Shown in pieces: positions 9,151 through 17,828 of a stretch of DNA of 64,000 nt (position 1 is the stretch's first letter; every line of letters begins with the position of its first letter). A program made the position numbers and the translations under genes. The notes beneath the pieces are model-generated. The model made no database searches, was not told the DNA's origin, and was given only the letters and a program-made list of their open reading frames with translations. The DNA is from Terriglobales bacterium (GTDB lineage Bacteria > Acidobacteriota > Terriglobia > Terriglobales > Acidobacteriaceae), in NCBI GenBank assembly GCA_035561515.1, contig DATMXP010000018.1, forward strand, positions 40,681 through 104,680, read 5' to 3'.

Positions 9151-10085
9151 TGGCCCGCCTGAGAATTGGTTCCCGCGGTTCACAACTCGCCTTGTGGCAG
9201 GCGAACCACATTTCATCGCTGTTGCGTGAACGTGGTCACGAAGTCGAAATCGAAATCATCAAGACCACCGGAGATAAGATCCTCGACGTCGCGCTCGCCA
9301 AGGTCGGCACCAAGGGCATGTTCACCAAGGAAATCGAGGAGGCGCTGCTCGAAGGCCGCGTCGATCTCGCCGTCCACAGCCTGAAGGACCTGCCGACCGA
9401 ATTGGCTCCCGAGTTCGAGGTGGCGGCCATCACCGTTCGCGAGAACCCGCGCGACGCGTTCTTGAGCCGCCACTTCACCAGCATTAACGAGCTGCCGCAG
9501 AAGGCACGCGTTGGAACCAGCAGCCTTCGTCGCCAGGCGCAACTGAAGGCCATGCGTCCGGACCTCGAAATCCATCCGCTGCGCGGCAACGTCGATACCC
9601 GCATTCGCAAGATGGAAGAGGGCCAGTATGACGCGATTATCCTCGCCTCAGCCGGACTAAATCGCCTCGGCCTTACGCGCTGGATCCGCGAAGTTATTCC
9701 CGCGGACGTGATGTGTCCGGCAGCAGGACAGGGCGCGCTCGGAATCGAAATCCGCAAGGGCGATGCTGAAACCCTGAAGCACCTTGAATTCCTGAACGAC
9801 CGTCCAACGCGATTGGCCGTCATGGCCGAACGGGCGTTGCTCAACGAACTCGGCGGCGGGTGCCAAGTCCCGATCGGCGCTCATGCCGAAGTCACCGGCG
9901 ACGACATCAAGCTGATGGGCGTGGTTGCGCGTCCGGATGGCACACTCGTGCTGCGAGATACCCGTTTCGGCGGCGATCCCGTCAGGCTCGGCGAGGAACT
10001 CGGCAAGTCGCTTCTCGAGCGCGGCGGTCGCGACATCCTGAAAGAGGTCTATGGCGAAACGGCAGTGGCTCCAGCGCAGCCGTAG
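9150..10085 (+). CDS. hemC: Hydroxymethylbilane synthase (HemC)
   Basis: Polymerises four porphobilinogen units into hydroxymethylbilane on a dipyrromethane cofactor. 311 residues, normal length. Family motifs include [13 protein letters not shown] at 5-17, the catalytic aspartate D80 in HSLKDLP, the arginine-rich [13 protein letters not shown] stretch, and C238 in [12 protein letters not shown], which carries the cofactor. The ATG overlaps the hemA TGA. No hemB is seen in this window. Confidence 0.97.
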   Translation: MARLRIGSRGSQLALWQANHISSLLRERGHEVEIEIIKTTGDKILDVALAKVGTKGMFTKEIEEALLEGRVDLAVHSLKDLPTELAPEFEVAAITVRENPRDAFLSRHFTSINELPQKARVGTSSLRRQAQLKAMRPDLEIHPLRGNVDTRIRKMEEGQYDAIILASAGLNRLGLTRWIREVIPADVMCPAAGQGALGIEIRKGDAETLKHLEFLNDRPTRLAVMAERALLNELGGGCQVPIGAHAEVTGDDIKLMGVVARPDGTLVLRDTRFGGDPVRLGEELGKSLLERGGRDILKEVYGETAVAPAQP

Positions 10086-10128
10086 TTTTTCGTGCATTTT
10101 CCAGTTTCGTTGTTTATCCTTAAATGGA

Positions 10129-10160
10129 GCGGAGGGCTGATACCCTCCGCTTTCGTTTTC
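10129..10160 (+). terminator. Intercistronic terminator/attenuator between hemC and hemD
   Basis: Perfect 8-bp stem GCGGAGGG/CCCTCCGC, 6-nt loop, then TTTCGTTTTC. It lies only 11 nt before the hemD start I chose, inside what would otherwise be an N-terminal extension of HemD. It probably reduces hemD expression relative to hemAC. Confidence 0.7.
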
Positions 10161-10171
10161 ATAGAAAGCTT

Positions 10172-10942
10172 ATGAGCTTACAAGGCAAGCGTGTCATCGT
10201 GAGTCGTGCGAAAGAACAGGCGGGATCCCTCTCGAACCTTTTGCAGGAGAAGGGTGCTGAAGTCCTGGAGATCCCGTTCATTGAGATTCATCCGGCGCAG
10301 TCGTATGAAGCATTGGATAAGGCGATCGAGAACCTGCTCGCCTACGACTGGCTGATCCTGACCAGCGTGAACGGCGTCAGCGCGCTGTTTTCGCGACTGG
10401 AGAAGCAGGGCAAGTCTGAGGCCGACTTGCTGCATTTGAAGATCGTCGCCATCGGACCGGCGACGCGGAAGGCAATCGAGAAGCACGGTATTCCTGTCGA
10501 CATCATGCCGAAGGAATACGTCGCCGAAGCTGTGGTGGAAGAGATGCGCGGGCAGGTGAAGGGCGAACGCGTCCTGCTGGTCCGGGCGAAGGTAGCTCGC
10601 GACGTGATCCCGAACGCGCTTCGCGACCTTGGTGCCAAGGTGCACGTGATGGAAGCATACGAGACGATCGTGCCGGAAACGTCGCGGACAGCGATCATGG
10701 AAGCGTTGAAGTCGACGCACAAACCGTGGGCGATCACGTTCACCAGTTCCTCGACGGTCAAAAATTTCGTTGAACTCGTCGGAGAAGAGAATGCCCATTC
10801 CAATCTCCTGGACGGAGTGAAGCTGGCATCGATTGGGCCGGTGACCTCGGGCACCCTGCGCGAACTGGGGCTTCGGGTGGACATTGAGGCGAAAGAGTAC
10901 ACGATTCCCGGGCTCGTGGAAGCGATGGCCAAGGCGCACTAG
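10172..10942 (+). CDS. hemD: Uroporphyrinogen-III synthase (HemD)
   Basis: Cyclises hydroxymethylbilane with inversion of ring D. 256 residues from ATG 10172 (MSLQGKRVIVSRAKEQAGSL). The in-frame ATG 10124 would read through the terminator stem and adds residues unlike the family. HemD sequences are poorly conserved; the two-domain alpha/beta pattern, the start KRVIVSRAKEQA, the central KVHVMEAYETI and the C-terminal TFTSSSTVKNFVELVG / LASIGPVTSGTLRELGLRVDIEAKEYTIPGLVEAM segments are typical. It is the last gene of the hem cluster. Confidence 0.93.
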   Translation: MSLQGKRVIVSRAKEQAGSLSNLLQEKGAEVLEIPFIEIHPAQSYEALDKAIENLLAYDWLILTSVNGVSALFSRLEKQGKSEADLLHLKIVAIGPATRKAIEKHGIPVDIMPKEYVAEAVVEEMRGQVKGERVLLVRAKVARDVIPNALRDLGAKVHVMEAYETIVPETSRTAIMEALKSTHKPWAITFTSSSTVKNFVELVGEENAHSNLLDGVKLASIGPVTSGTLRELGLRVDIEAKEYTIPGLVEAMAKAH

Positions 10943-11042
10943 GGAGTAACCTGGTGCGCAATACCGGCGGGTACGGCCGGAAAAACCCATTTCAATACCT
11001 ACCCCCTCCCCCCTTCACTTTTTCCATCCATAGAATCAGCTA

Positions 11043-11214
11043 CTTACATATGGACTTCCGGGTCCACCAATGAATCTAAAGGACTTAGGATTCAAAGTCC
11101 TGCATACAAACGTGCTTACGCAATTTTGTATTTACCATTTACTAAACATTCCTTGATCTTTTTGGCGCACAAAATATTAAGGGCGACCGCACCCGCGATC
11201 GCCTTTGGCTTTTA
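11043..11214 (+). ncRNA. Candidate structured small RNA
   Basis: The 480-nt gap after hemD contains, in order, three local hairpins and a terminator-like hairpin: TGGAC/GTCCA (11051-11066), AGGACTT/AAGTCCT (11080-11101), ATACAAA/TTTGTAT (11104-11131), and GGCGA..CGC/GCG..TCGCC (11182-11203) followed by TTTGGCTTTT. A TAGAAT box at 11031 could be its -10. The combination suggests an independent transcript rather than only a terminator. I do not recognise the family. A chance cluster is not excluded. Confidence 0.35.
11182..11214 (+). terminator. Intrinsic terminator
   Basis: GGCGA(c)CGC / GCG(a)TCGCC stem with loop ACCC, then TTTGGCTTTT. It may end the RNA candidate above or hemD read-through. 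Confidence 0.6.
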
Positions 11215-11253
11215 TCTCCCTAATTCAAGAATAGCGAAAACGGAGGGGTCGTA

Positions 11254-11328
11254 ATGCCAACATTTCGAAATTTGTATTTGGCGTTAAATCAATACTTTGC
11301 AGCAAAAATGTTGGAAACACCCCCTTGA
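11254..11328 (+). CDS. Possible 24-residue small protein
   Basis: ATG at 11254 with a strong SD (GGAGGGG, 11242-11248, 5-nt spacing) opens a 24-codon frame reading MPTFRNLYLALNQYFAAKML then ETPP. The peptide is amphipathic with aromatic residues (FRNLYLALNQYF). The rest of the interval to the next gene (11329-11422) shows no further gene. The good ribosome site is the only evidence; it may be a leader peptide for the exported protein downstream. Confidence 0.3.
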   Translation: MPTFRNLYLALNQYFAAKMLETPP

Positions 11329-11422
11329 CAAGGCGTTTTTCAAATTGGGAAAAGGGGAACAGATTTCACCTTTTTGTGCCGATTAGTCTCCTGCTCCACT
11401 TCGCCCCGGTGTCTATGAGAGT

Positions 11423-12310
11423 ATGCAACTCCGGTTCTTGATGTTCTTACTGCTCGGCGCTTTGTTACCGGGACAAGACTCGCCACCAAAACCATGCGGA
11501 ACCAGTCACACCGATACTGCAGACAAATTAACCAACCGCGAATTGAGTCTGATTGTGCGACCAGTAAAGCAGGTTTTTTTGGTTGGGGAGCCAGTAATGT
11601 TGAGAATAGAGCTCCGAAATGTTGGTGAACGTTCCTTGTTCGTCAGCAATTATCTTTGGCCGGAATTCGTCGTCATCAACCTAACCCGCGGCACAAAGAA
11701 GATCCCACCGCGCTGGTGCGGCGATTCAATCATTCGGAGCCAGTCATATGGGATTGATTCGTTCACGGTTCTTAAACCAGGTGCATCAGTTGTGCGCGAG
11801 ATAAATATTGCATGTAGCGAACTCGAAGGTCATCCGGGGTATGTCCTTCCCGCGGGTTGGTATAGAGGCTTGGCGGAGTACAGCATGTTTCCGAGAGAGT
11901 ATTTCGCACCCGCAGCCGGTTCCGTCGTCATCCCTGAAGGCGTAACCAAAGCTCGCACCTTTGCATTTTCCATAACTCCACAGGCCTCTACGGAATCCTT
12001 GGACTTGGAACACCAAATAGCCGCGACTACCAACGATGTTGCGCATTGCCGACCTAAGATCGTGAAGAAGGGCTCATTTCCAACAAGGGTCAACTTTCGT
12101 CCTGGGGAAAAGAGTTCGGGACGATTGCCGCTCATCGAATTCAATATTCTTAGTTCCGGAAGAGTCGTAAATGCGCAGCTCAAGCAAAGTTCCGGGTTTA
12201 TTGAAATCGATCGAGCTGCCTTGAATTGGATTTCCACCACAACTTTCAATGAACGCGAAAGCTGCGATGTCACTGAGGCCCAGATAGCTGTCTCCGTCCA
12301 CTGGCAATAA
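11423..12310 (+). CDS. Exported protein with C-terminal TonB-C-like domain
   Basis: 295 residues. A signal peptide (MQLRFLMFLLLGALLPG, cleavage near residue 17-18) is followed by an Ig-like beta domain (about 35-150: LSLIVRPVKQVFLVGEPVMLRIELRN) and a C-terminal segment (about 225-295). The C-terminus reads like a TonB C-terminal/energy-transducer fold (LIEFNILSSGRVVNAQLKQSSGFIEIDRAALNWI). Such domains occur in many exported proteins without a TonB role, so transport energisation is not implied. The GC content is lower than in its neighbours. Probably a single-gene unit. Confidence 0.7.
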   Translation: MQLRFLMFLLLGALLPGQDSPPKPCGTSHTDTADKLTNRELSLIVRPVKQVFLVGEPVMLRIELRNVGERSLFVSNYLWPEFVVINLTRGTKKIPPRWCGDSIIRSQSYGIDSFTVLKPGASVVREINIACSELEGHPGYVLPAGWYRGLAEYSMFPREYFAPAAGSVVIPEGVTKARTFAFSITPQASTESLDLEHQIAATTNDVAHCRPKIVKKGSFPTRVNFRPGEKSSGRLPLIEFNILSSGRVVNAQLKQSSGFIEIDRAALNWISTTTFNERESCDVTEAQIAVSVHWQ

Positions 12311-12377
12311 AGGCGACAAAGGATCGTTGCTTCTACGGAACAGGCATATAATCCCCACACTCGATGTGGGGGTAGAC

Positions 12378-13730
12378 GTGACTTCAGACAGCAACCAGGG
12401 GCTTGCCCGCGAGATCGGTTTGCGCGACGGCATCGCGCTAGTGGCCGGGACGATCATCGGTTCCGGCATTTTTATTGTGCCGGCCGTCATCGCACAGCAG
12501 GTGCCACAGCTTTCCCTGGTACTGCTGGTGTGGGTGGCAGGTGCGGTGCTCGCCTTCACAGGCGGACTGGCGCTCGGTGAACTGGGAGCCATGTTCCCGT
12601 CGGCGGGCGGCGTGTATGTGTACCTGAGGGAGACCTTCGGTCTTCCGGTCGCTTTCGTGTACGGATGGGCGTCGTTCGTCGCGATCGAGAGCGGAGGTGT
12701 TGCGGCGCTATCCGCGGCATTCAGCATCTACCTGGGACAGCTTCTTTCGCTGTCTGTTTTCGAGCAAAAGCTCAGCAGCGTGCTGATGATCCTGGTCCTG
12801 ACGGTCGTGAACATCCTCGGGGTGAAGTTCGGCAAGCAAGTACAGAACGTATTTGCCATCTGCAAATTCGGCGGACTGGCTGGAATGTGCGTGGTACTGC
12901 TGACGAACGCGAACCTACCCTTGCTCCGGTCGAATATGGCCGGGCCGGAAGGTGCGTCAACGAACATCAGCCTGTTCGGCGTGGCGCTGCTGGCTGCGAT
13001 GTGGGCGTATTTTGGATGGCACAACGTGTTGTTCAATACGGGTGAATTCCGCAATCCGCAACGCGACCTCGGAAAAGCATTGGTGATCGGCGTATTGATT
13101 GTGACGGCCGCCTATGTCCTGGCGAACCTGGCCTATTACGCCGTGTTGACCGGAGCGGAGGTCTCAGACGCGAAGCGCGTGGCGGCGTTGGCACTGGGAA
13201 CAGTGCTGGGCCCGAAAGCTGCGTCGTTGCTGGCGTTGCTGATCATGACGTCGGTGATTGGGTCGGCCAACGGCATCATCATGTCGAGTACGCGGATTCC
13301 GTTTGCGATGGCCGCCGATGGCATGCTGGTCCCGGCATTGGCACGCTGCAATCCGAATACGAAGACACCGATCCTGGCCATCTCGGCGCTCGGAGCGTGG
13401 GCGATGGTGCTCGCCTCGGTGGGAAGCTTCGCGGAGCTGATCGAAAGCGTGGTGTTTACGTCGGGACTGTTTTTCTCTCTGGCGGTGATCGGAATGATGA
13501 AGCTACGCCGGACTCAGCCTAATCGCGTGCGTCCATTCGTGGCGTGGGGATACCCCTGGCTGCCGGCCTTGTTCGTCGTCGCGTACTTCGGACTTTTCGT
13601 GAACACGTACATCACGAATCCGAAGGGTTCGTTGATCGGCACGGGACTGGTGTTGCTGGGAGTGCCGGCGTACTACGTATTCAAGGCGATCAACGCGCGG
13701 ACGGCGGTACAAGAAGTGGCGGCGGATTAG
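12378..13730 (+). CDS. APC-family amino acid permease
   Basis: 450 residues from GTG 12378 (preceded by GGGGG), with about 12 membrane helices. The opening GLRDGIALVAGTIIGSGIFIVPAVIAQQV is the classic TM1 substrate-binding signature (GxGIF) of the amino acid-polyamine-organocation superfamily; TM6 and TM8 segments (YFGWHNVLFNTGEFRNPQRDLGKALVIG) also fit. It resembles LAT/serine-threonine exchangers and YfnA-type permeases. The substrate is unknown. GTG 12366 is an alternative start. Single gene, convergent with the S9 peptidase. Confidence 0.92.
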   Translation: MTSDSNQGLAREIGLRDGIALVAGTIIGSGIFIVPAVIAQQVPQLSLVLLVWVAGAVLAFTGGLALGELGAMFPSAGGVYVYLRETFGLPVAFVYGWASFVAIESGGVAALSAAFSIYLGQLLSLSVFEQKLSSVLMILVLTVVNILGVKFGKQVQNVFAICKFGGLAGMCVVLLTNANLPLLRSNMAGPEGASTNISLFGVALLAAMWAYFGWHNVLFNTGEFRNPQRDLGKALVIGVLIVTAAYVLANLAYYAVLTGAEVSDAKRVAALALGTVLGPKAASLLALLIMTSVIGSANGIIMSSTRIPFAMAADGMLVPALARCNPNTKTPILAISALGAWAMVLASVGSFAELIESVVFTSGLFFSLAVIGMMKLRRTQPNRVRPFVAWGYPWLPALFVVAYFGLFVNTYITNPKGSLIGTGLVLLGVPAYYVFKAINARTAVQEVAAD

Positions 13731-13753
13731 GTTTCTAATCGCCGCAATGCGGC

Positions 13754-13828
13754 GAGCACAGACAAGAATGTCTGTGCCACACTTCTTAATCCAAATGCCT
13801 GTGGCCACATCTCACATGTCTGTGGCTC
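13754..13828. repeat. Palindromic intergenic repeat cluster (CACAGACA type)
   Basis: Two adjacent elements: CACAGACA-AGAA-TGTCTGTG (13757-13776) embedded in a longer unit at 13754-13780, and a relative at 13803-13828 with GCCACA/TGTGGC arms. The first unit is near-identical to a stretch inside the nth coding region at 16602-16626. This is a REP-like dispersed repeat sitting between convergent genes. Confidence 0.75.
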
Positions 13829-13829
13829 G

Positions 13830-15800
13830 CTATTGAATCTCGCACACAGTCTGGCATCCGGGTGACGGCACCTGCACCTTCAGGAAATCGCTCACTCGCT
13901 TGTAATGGTCGATGACGTTTTCCCACTTGCCGAACGAGTGACCTTCATCTTCGTAGATTTTCAACTGCACCGTTCCGCCGCGTTTCTTGATGGCATCGGC
14001 AACCTGCTGCGCTTCTGAAGGCGGACAGCGCGGATCGTTTTCGCCTGCAATGAGAAGCAGCGGGGCCTTGATGCGATCTACAAAGTTAATGGGCGAACGA
14101 TCTTCCCATAGCGCCTTGTTCTTCACAGGATCGCCCATCGCGACCAAGTCGGACTGCTGGATGGCGGGGTCTTCGTGCTCGAACTCGGTGAACCAGTTCA
14201 CGAAGGGGACGATGGCAACTCCGGCAGCCCACATTTCCGGCGCCTTGGTTACGGCCATCATGGTGAGATAACCGCCAAAACTACGCCCCATGACGATCAT
14301 CTTTTTGGGATCCGCGTAACCGGTCTTCTGAATGAAATCCATCGCAGCGAGATTGTCCTGAAGATCTCCGCCGCCCATGTCGAGGATATTGGCGCGTTCG
14401 AACTGCTTGCCATAGCCAGTGGAACCGCGATAATTCGGCGCAACGACAATGTAACCCTGGTTCAGGATGTATTGCATGAACGGATTGAAGCCGTTGAGGG
14501 TTTGGCTGTTCGGGCCGCCATGGATCCAGAGAATGGCGGGATAGGTGTTATTACGCCCGATGTTGTACGGCATATAGACCCAGGCGGAGATGGTGAACTT
14601 GCCATCACGACTAGGGTAGTGAACAAGGTAGGGCCGCACCATGTCGTTAGGATCGAGGGAGCCCGACATGGAGTTGGTGAGTTGCTTCGATTGCCGGGTT
14701 GAAAAGCTGTAGGTCCAGATGTCGTTGGGTGCGTTGTAGCCTTCGTGACGATAGAGGAGGCGGGTGCCATCTTTGCTGAAGGCTGTCGTCGATCCTGCGA
14801 GGCGACTCACACCGGCCGCGAGGGGAAGCTTTTCGGCTTTCTTCGTGGCGATCTCATAACGGTAGATATCGATGACCCCGTCGGTGTTCGCGGTCCAGGT
14901 GATGAACCTGCCGTCGGGCGAAAAGTCACCGCTAAAGACTTCCCACTTTTCGTGCGTAATCCAATCGGGCTTCTTCGTTGCGATTTCCAGCAGGGCAACG
15001 TTGGCGAACCCGTTCTGCGCGTCGGAGGTGATGAGGAGGTGCTTGCCGTCAGGTGAAAACGATGTCGCTTCGAAGAGCTTCGCGCCTTCATGCGGGGTGA
15101 GGTTCGTCGATTTGGCCGTCGCGACTTCGAGCAGGAAGACGTTGGAATCATCACCGGCGGCGTTCGCTTGCGTGTAGGCGATCCACTTGCCGTCCGGAGA
15201 CCAGATCGGATGGGAGTTGGACAGTTCCTTCGGCGTGCCGGTAGTGAGGTTACGGACCTTGCGCGTGAGAACGTCGAGCAGCGCGAGTTCGTTGGTGGGT
15301 GAGGTCTTCGGCTTAATGAGGAACGCAAGTCGGTGGCCGTCCGGCGACCAAACGGGTGAACTCTCGGCAATGTGAGGAGTGCGCGTGAGTTGCGCAACCT
15401 CGCCGTTCTTCGGCGACACCATGAAAAGGTCCCACTGCTCGTTGCCGCCGTAATCGGACTGATAGGCGATCCAGACCCCATCCGGAGACCACGCGGGTTT
15501 CGACTGACGCTGGTCGCCGATGGTGAGTTGCTGTGGCCACCCACCACTGGAGTCGACGGTCCAGAGATTTTCGCGTCCGCTCAGGTTCGAGACCACCACG
15601 ACTTTCTTCCCGTCCGGCGCCCACGAACTGGCGCCGATTTGCCGTGAAAGGAAGAATCGTTCGAGAGAATAGTTGGCCAGGTCTGGCCGCATCTTCGCGA
15701 TTACGTTTTCAGGATTGGTCTCGGCCTGAGGCGGCGTGAGCGTTTGTGCGAAGGAAAGGGAACTGAGCAGTACGACGACGAAAAGGCCTTTGCGGAGCAT
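13830..15800 (-). CDS. Exported S9-family (prolyl oligopeptidase/acylaminoacyl peptidase-like) serine peptidase
   Basis: 656 residues. A signal peptide (to about 19, SLSFAQ) is followed by a WD40/TolB-like beta-propeller (about 55-380, repeated SPDGKxxxxxS/T motifs) and an alpha/beta-hydrolase domain (about 400-645). Catalytic residues visible are S507 in GRSFGGY, D589 in GENDPRCPP, and H621 in DEGHSFG. The family cleaves short peptides; the propeller gates access. It likely acts in the periplasm on oligopeptides, consistent with a proteolytic, peptide-using lifestyle. No partner gene is evident. Confidence 0.94.
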   Translation of the reverse strand: MLRKGLFVVVLLSSLSFAQTLTPPQAETNPENVIAKMRPDLANYSLERFFLSRQIGASSWAPDGKKVVVVSNLSGRENLWTVDSSGGWPQQLTIGDQRQSKPAWSPDGVWIAYQSDYGGNEQWDLFMVSPKNGEVAQLTRTPHIAESSPVWSPDGHRLAFLIKPKTSPTNELALLDVLTRKVRNLTTGTPKELSNSHPIWSPDGKWIAYTQANAAGDDSNVFLLEVATAKSTNLTPHEGAKLFEATSFSPDGKHLLITSDAQNGFANVALLEIATKKPDWITHEKWEVFSGDFSPDGRFITWTANTDGVIDIYRYEIATKKAEKLPLAAGVSRLAGSTTAFSKDGTRLLYRHEGYNAPNDIWTYSFSTRQSKQLTNSMSGSLDPNDMVRPYLVHYPSRDGKFTISAWVYMPYNIGRNNTYPAILWIHGGPNSQTLNGFNPFMQYILNQGYIVVAPNYRGSTGYGKQFERANILDMGGGDLQDNLAAMDFIQKTGYADPKKMIVMGRSFGGYLTMMAVTKAPEMWAAGVAIVPFVNWFTEFEHEDPAIQQSDLVAMGDPVKNKALWEDRSPINFVDRIKAPLLLIAGENDPRCPPSEAQQVADAIKKRGGTVQLKIYEDEGHSFGKWENVIDHYKRVSDFLKVQVPSPGCQTVCEIQ

Positions 15801-15837
15801 CGGCAGAAAGTGTACCGAATCCCGCGCTGTTCGGCGA

Positions 15838-16692
15838 TTACTTGGCGCCTTTGTGTTGCTCGACGGTGCTCCAGGTTTTGTCTTCGGCGTGGCAGACGGT
15901 TTCGAGTGGACACTCCACGCACTTGGGATTACGCGCGACGCAGAGGGACCGCCCGTGATGAATGACCTGGTGCGAAAACAGGATCCAGTGGTCTTTTGGG
16001 ATGACCTTCATGAGGTCCTGTTCGATTTTCGGTGGATCGTCGGCGGCGGTGAGTTCAAGCCGGCGGGAGATCCGGTGGACGTGCGTGTCAACGACGACGC
16101 CTTCCGCTATGCCGAACCAGGAGCCGAGCACGACATTGGCGGTTTTGCGAGCCGCGCCAGGGACGGTGAGCAGTTCCGCCATCGTTTGCGGGACCTTGCC
16201 CCCGAAGTCGTTCACGATTTTCCGCGCCGCACCGACGATGGATTTGGACTTGTTGCGAAAGAATCCGGTGGACTTGATGTCGGGCTCAAGCTGCTCGGGC
16301 TCAAGCGCGGCAAAGGCTTGCGGTGTCGGATATTTCTTGAAGAGCACCGGTGTCACCATGTTGACACGCGCGTCGGTGCACTGCGCTGACAGGATGGTGG
16401 CGACCAGCAATTCCCATGCGTTCGAATGAGTGAGCGCGCAGGTGACTTTGCCGTAGCGGTCGTCGAGGCGCTTCAGGATCTCCTGCACGCGTTCAGGAGC
16501 AACCGGGTTGAAGCCCTTCGGAGCGCGGGCTGCTTTGGCCGACTTCTTCGCCGCACCGGGAAGGGCAGAGTCCTTTGGCTGCCTGGCAGGCTTGGCTTTC
16601 TGCGCAGAGACGAATGTCTGCGCCACGTTCTTCTTTGCGCCTTCATGGCGGCCGGATTTCGCCGGCTGGCGGGTGATCATGCCTTTGGGCAT
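15838..16692 (-). CDS. nth: Endonuclease III (DNA glycosylase/AP lyase)
   Basis: Base-excision repair of oxidised pyrimidines. 284 residues, about 60 longer than E. coli Nth because of a basic N-terminal extension. The HhH motif with catalytic K183 (VPGAARKTANVVLG), the catalytic D202 (VVDTHVHR) and the C-terminal [4Fe-4S] cluster cysteines C251-x6-C258-x2-C261-x5-C267 are all present. The extension contains AQTFVSAQ (25-32), which is the translated form of the dispersed palindromic repeat seen at 13754. The ATG overlaps the stop of the upstream Cld-family gene by one base (TAATG). Confidence 0.95.
   Translation of the reverse strand: MPKGMITRQPAKSGRHEGAKKNVAQTFVSAQKAKPARQPKDSALPGAAKKSAKAARAPKGFNPVAPERVQEILKRLDDRYGKVTCALTHSNAWELLVATILSAQCTDARVNMVTPVLFKKYPTPQAFAALEPEQLEPDIKSTGFFRNKSKSIVGAARKIVNDFGGKVPQTMAELLTVPGAARKTANVVLGSWFGIAEGVVVDTHVHRISRRLELTAADDPPKIEQDLMKVIPKDHWILFSHQVIHHGRSLCVARNPKCVECPLETVCHAEDKTWSTVEQHKGAK
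16602..16626. repeat. Dispersed palindromic repeat inside nth
   Basis: A unit with CGCAGA..C-GAAT-GTCTGCG arms and trailing GCCAC, matching the intergenic element at 13754-13780 apart from A/G changes. It lies in frame and encodes AQTFVSAQ in the non-catalytic extension of Nth. Confidence 0.75.
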
Positions 16693-17405
16693 TAGCCAAG
16701 CCTCTCGAGCATTTCTTCCGGCGTGACCTTGAGCGCGGTGAGCCGTGGCGAGTCGTGCAGGATGAATACGGAGTTTTCAACCTCGCGCAGGCGCATGGTC
16801 ATATCGACTACATCTTCCGGACGATCCGTTTCTAGAGCGATGACAAATTCGTGATCGTCGAGTCCGAAAGAGTAGATGGTATTCATGCGAACCGACCTGA
16901 ATTCGCCGGCGGCTGAGATCTGCTCGTGTACGATGCGCTGGCGATCTTCAAACGGGCGTCTGTACCATTCGCGCGTCTTGGCGAAGGGGAAGACGATGAG
17001 ATAGCGCTTGCCGCCTGGCTTGATGTATCCGCGAAGGGAGAGGTCATTTTCGTGTTCCTGCCCGATCAAGTACTGGGAACGCTTGGTGGTTCCGAGAAAG
17101 GAGTGGGTCACTTCCAGGTATCCGCCGAGCTGGGTGCGTATGAGATCGGTGTGCGCGGCATTCAGGCAATCGAGCGAATAACAAATGCGCCAGAGCATGA
17201 AATCGCAGTCGGCGCGGAAGCCGGAGGTGGAATAGGTGAGAATGCCCATGTCCTCGTTGCACCAGCGCTGCAGGACGCGAGCGACTTCTTCCTTGTGGTC
17301 ACGACGCGCGTCCATGGAGAGGCGCCGCCATTCCGGCTGGATCTTGAAGAACGAGAAGTTGACGAATTGGCGGCGAGCTGGAGAAGTCTTGTCGTGATCG
17401 GCCAT
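16692..17405 (-). CDS. Chlorite dismutase-family protein (HemQ-like, coproheme decarboxylase candidate)
   Basis: 237 residues from ATG 17405 (MADHDKTSPARRQFVNFSFFKIQPEWRR); a longer frame to 17513 overlaps the divergent gene and is unlikely. The ferredoxin-like repeats typical of the Cld/HemQ family are visible, including RYLIVFPFAKTREWYRRPFEDRQRIVHEQI, with a candidate proximal histidine in IVHEQI, and the C-terminal TIYSFGLDDHEFVIALETDRPEDV. Most family members outside true chlorite reducers are HemQ enzymes that convert coproheme III to haem b. With hemA/C/D 6 kb away, a haem role is the better guess. It is co-transcribed with nth. Confidence 0.85.
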   Translation of the reverse strand: MADHDKTSPARRQFVNFSFFKIQPEWRRLSMDARRDHKEEVARVLQRWCNEDMGILTYSTSGFRADCDFMLWRICYSLDCLNAAHTDLIRTQLGGYLEVTHSFLGTTKRSQYLIGQEHENDLSLRGYIKPGGKRYLIVFPFAKTREWYRRPFEDRQRIVHEQISAAGEFRSVRMNTIYSFGLDDHEFVIALETDRPEDVVDMTMRLREVENSVFILHDSPRLTALKVTPEEMLERLG

Positions 17406-17511
17406 TTGAGTTGCCCGAAATCGGGATTTTAGCAGACCGGAGTTACCGGCGCGGTACGCCATCCGGTATGCATTGACCTCATGTACGATGCCGTTTAACC
17501 TGCTCTTAGAC

Positions 17512-17739
17512 ATGGCAGTGAAGTCAATTCAGCTCGGGCAAGTCTGGCGTCACGATGCCGACTCCCAGAACTACCTTGTCACCAAGGTGTACAACGAAGT
17601 ATTCACGCAGTATGCCATTCTGCGCCGCGCCGATTCCACGGCAGCCAGCGGCGATACGACACGGGTGAAAGTGCAGCGCACCAACGAGGGCGTCACTTTA
17701 TCCGGTTATACCTTCACGCAGGATTCGGAAGAATTTTAG
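17512..17739 (+). CDS. Small conserved hypothetical protein
   Basis: 75 residues from ATG 17512 (MAVKSIQLGQVWRHDADSQNY). A compact beta-rich, SH3-like pattern (GQVWRH.. NYLVTKVYNEVFTQYAILRR.. GVTLSGYTF) without signal peptide or membrane segment. It starts about 100 bp from the divergent HemQ-like start and precedes dedA by 89 nt. I do not know the function. Reading frame quality and composition look genuine. Confidence 0.6.
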   Translation: MAVKSIQLGQVWRHDADSQNYLVTKVYNEVFTQYAILRRADSTAASGDTTRVKVQRTNEGVTLSGYTFTQDSEEF

Positions 17740-17828
17740 GGAGCACCGGCAGTCGTCTGCGATCAGAACCCAGGATCTTACTGCTCCAAGGCGACATGCT
17801 GGGTCGAGAAGCATTCCAAGGTAAGTAG

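Noticed and set aside
7951..9216. 421-codon antisense frame opposite hemA
   Set aside because: High GC leaves the antisense frame open; hemA is unambiguous on the other strand.
11325..11330. TTGACA as a -35 box for the 11423 gene
   Set aside because: No -10-like hexamer at 15-19 nt; it also overlaps the stop of the small ORF.
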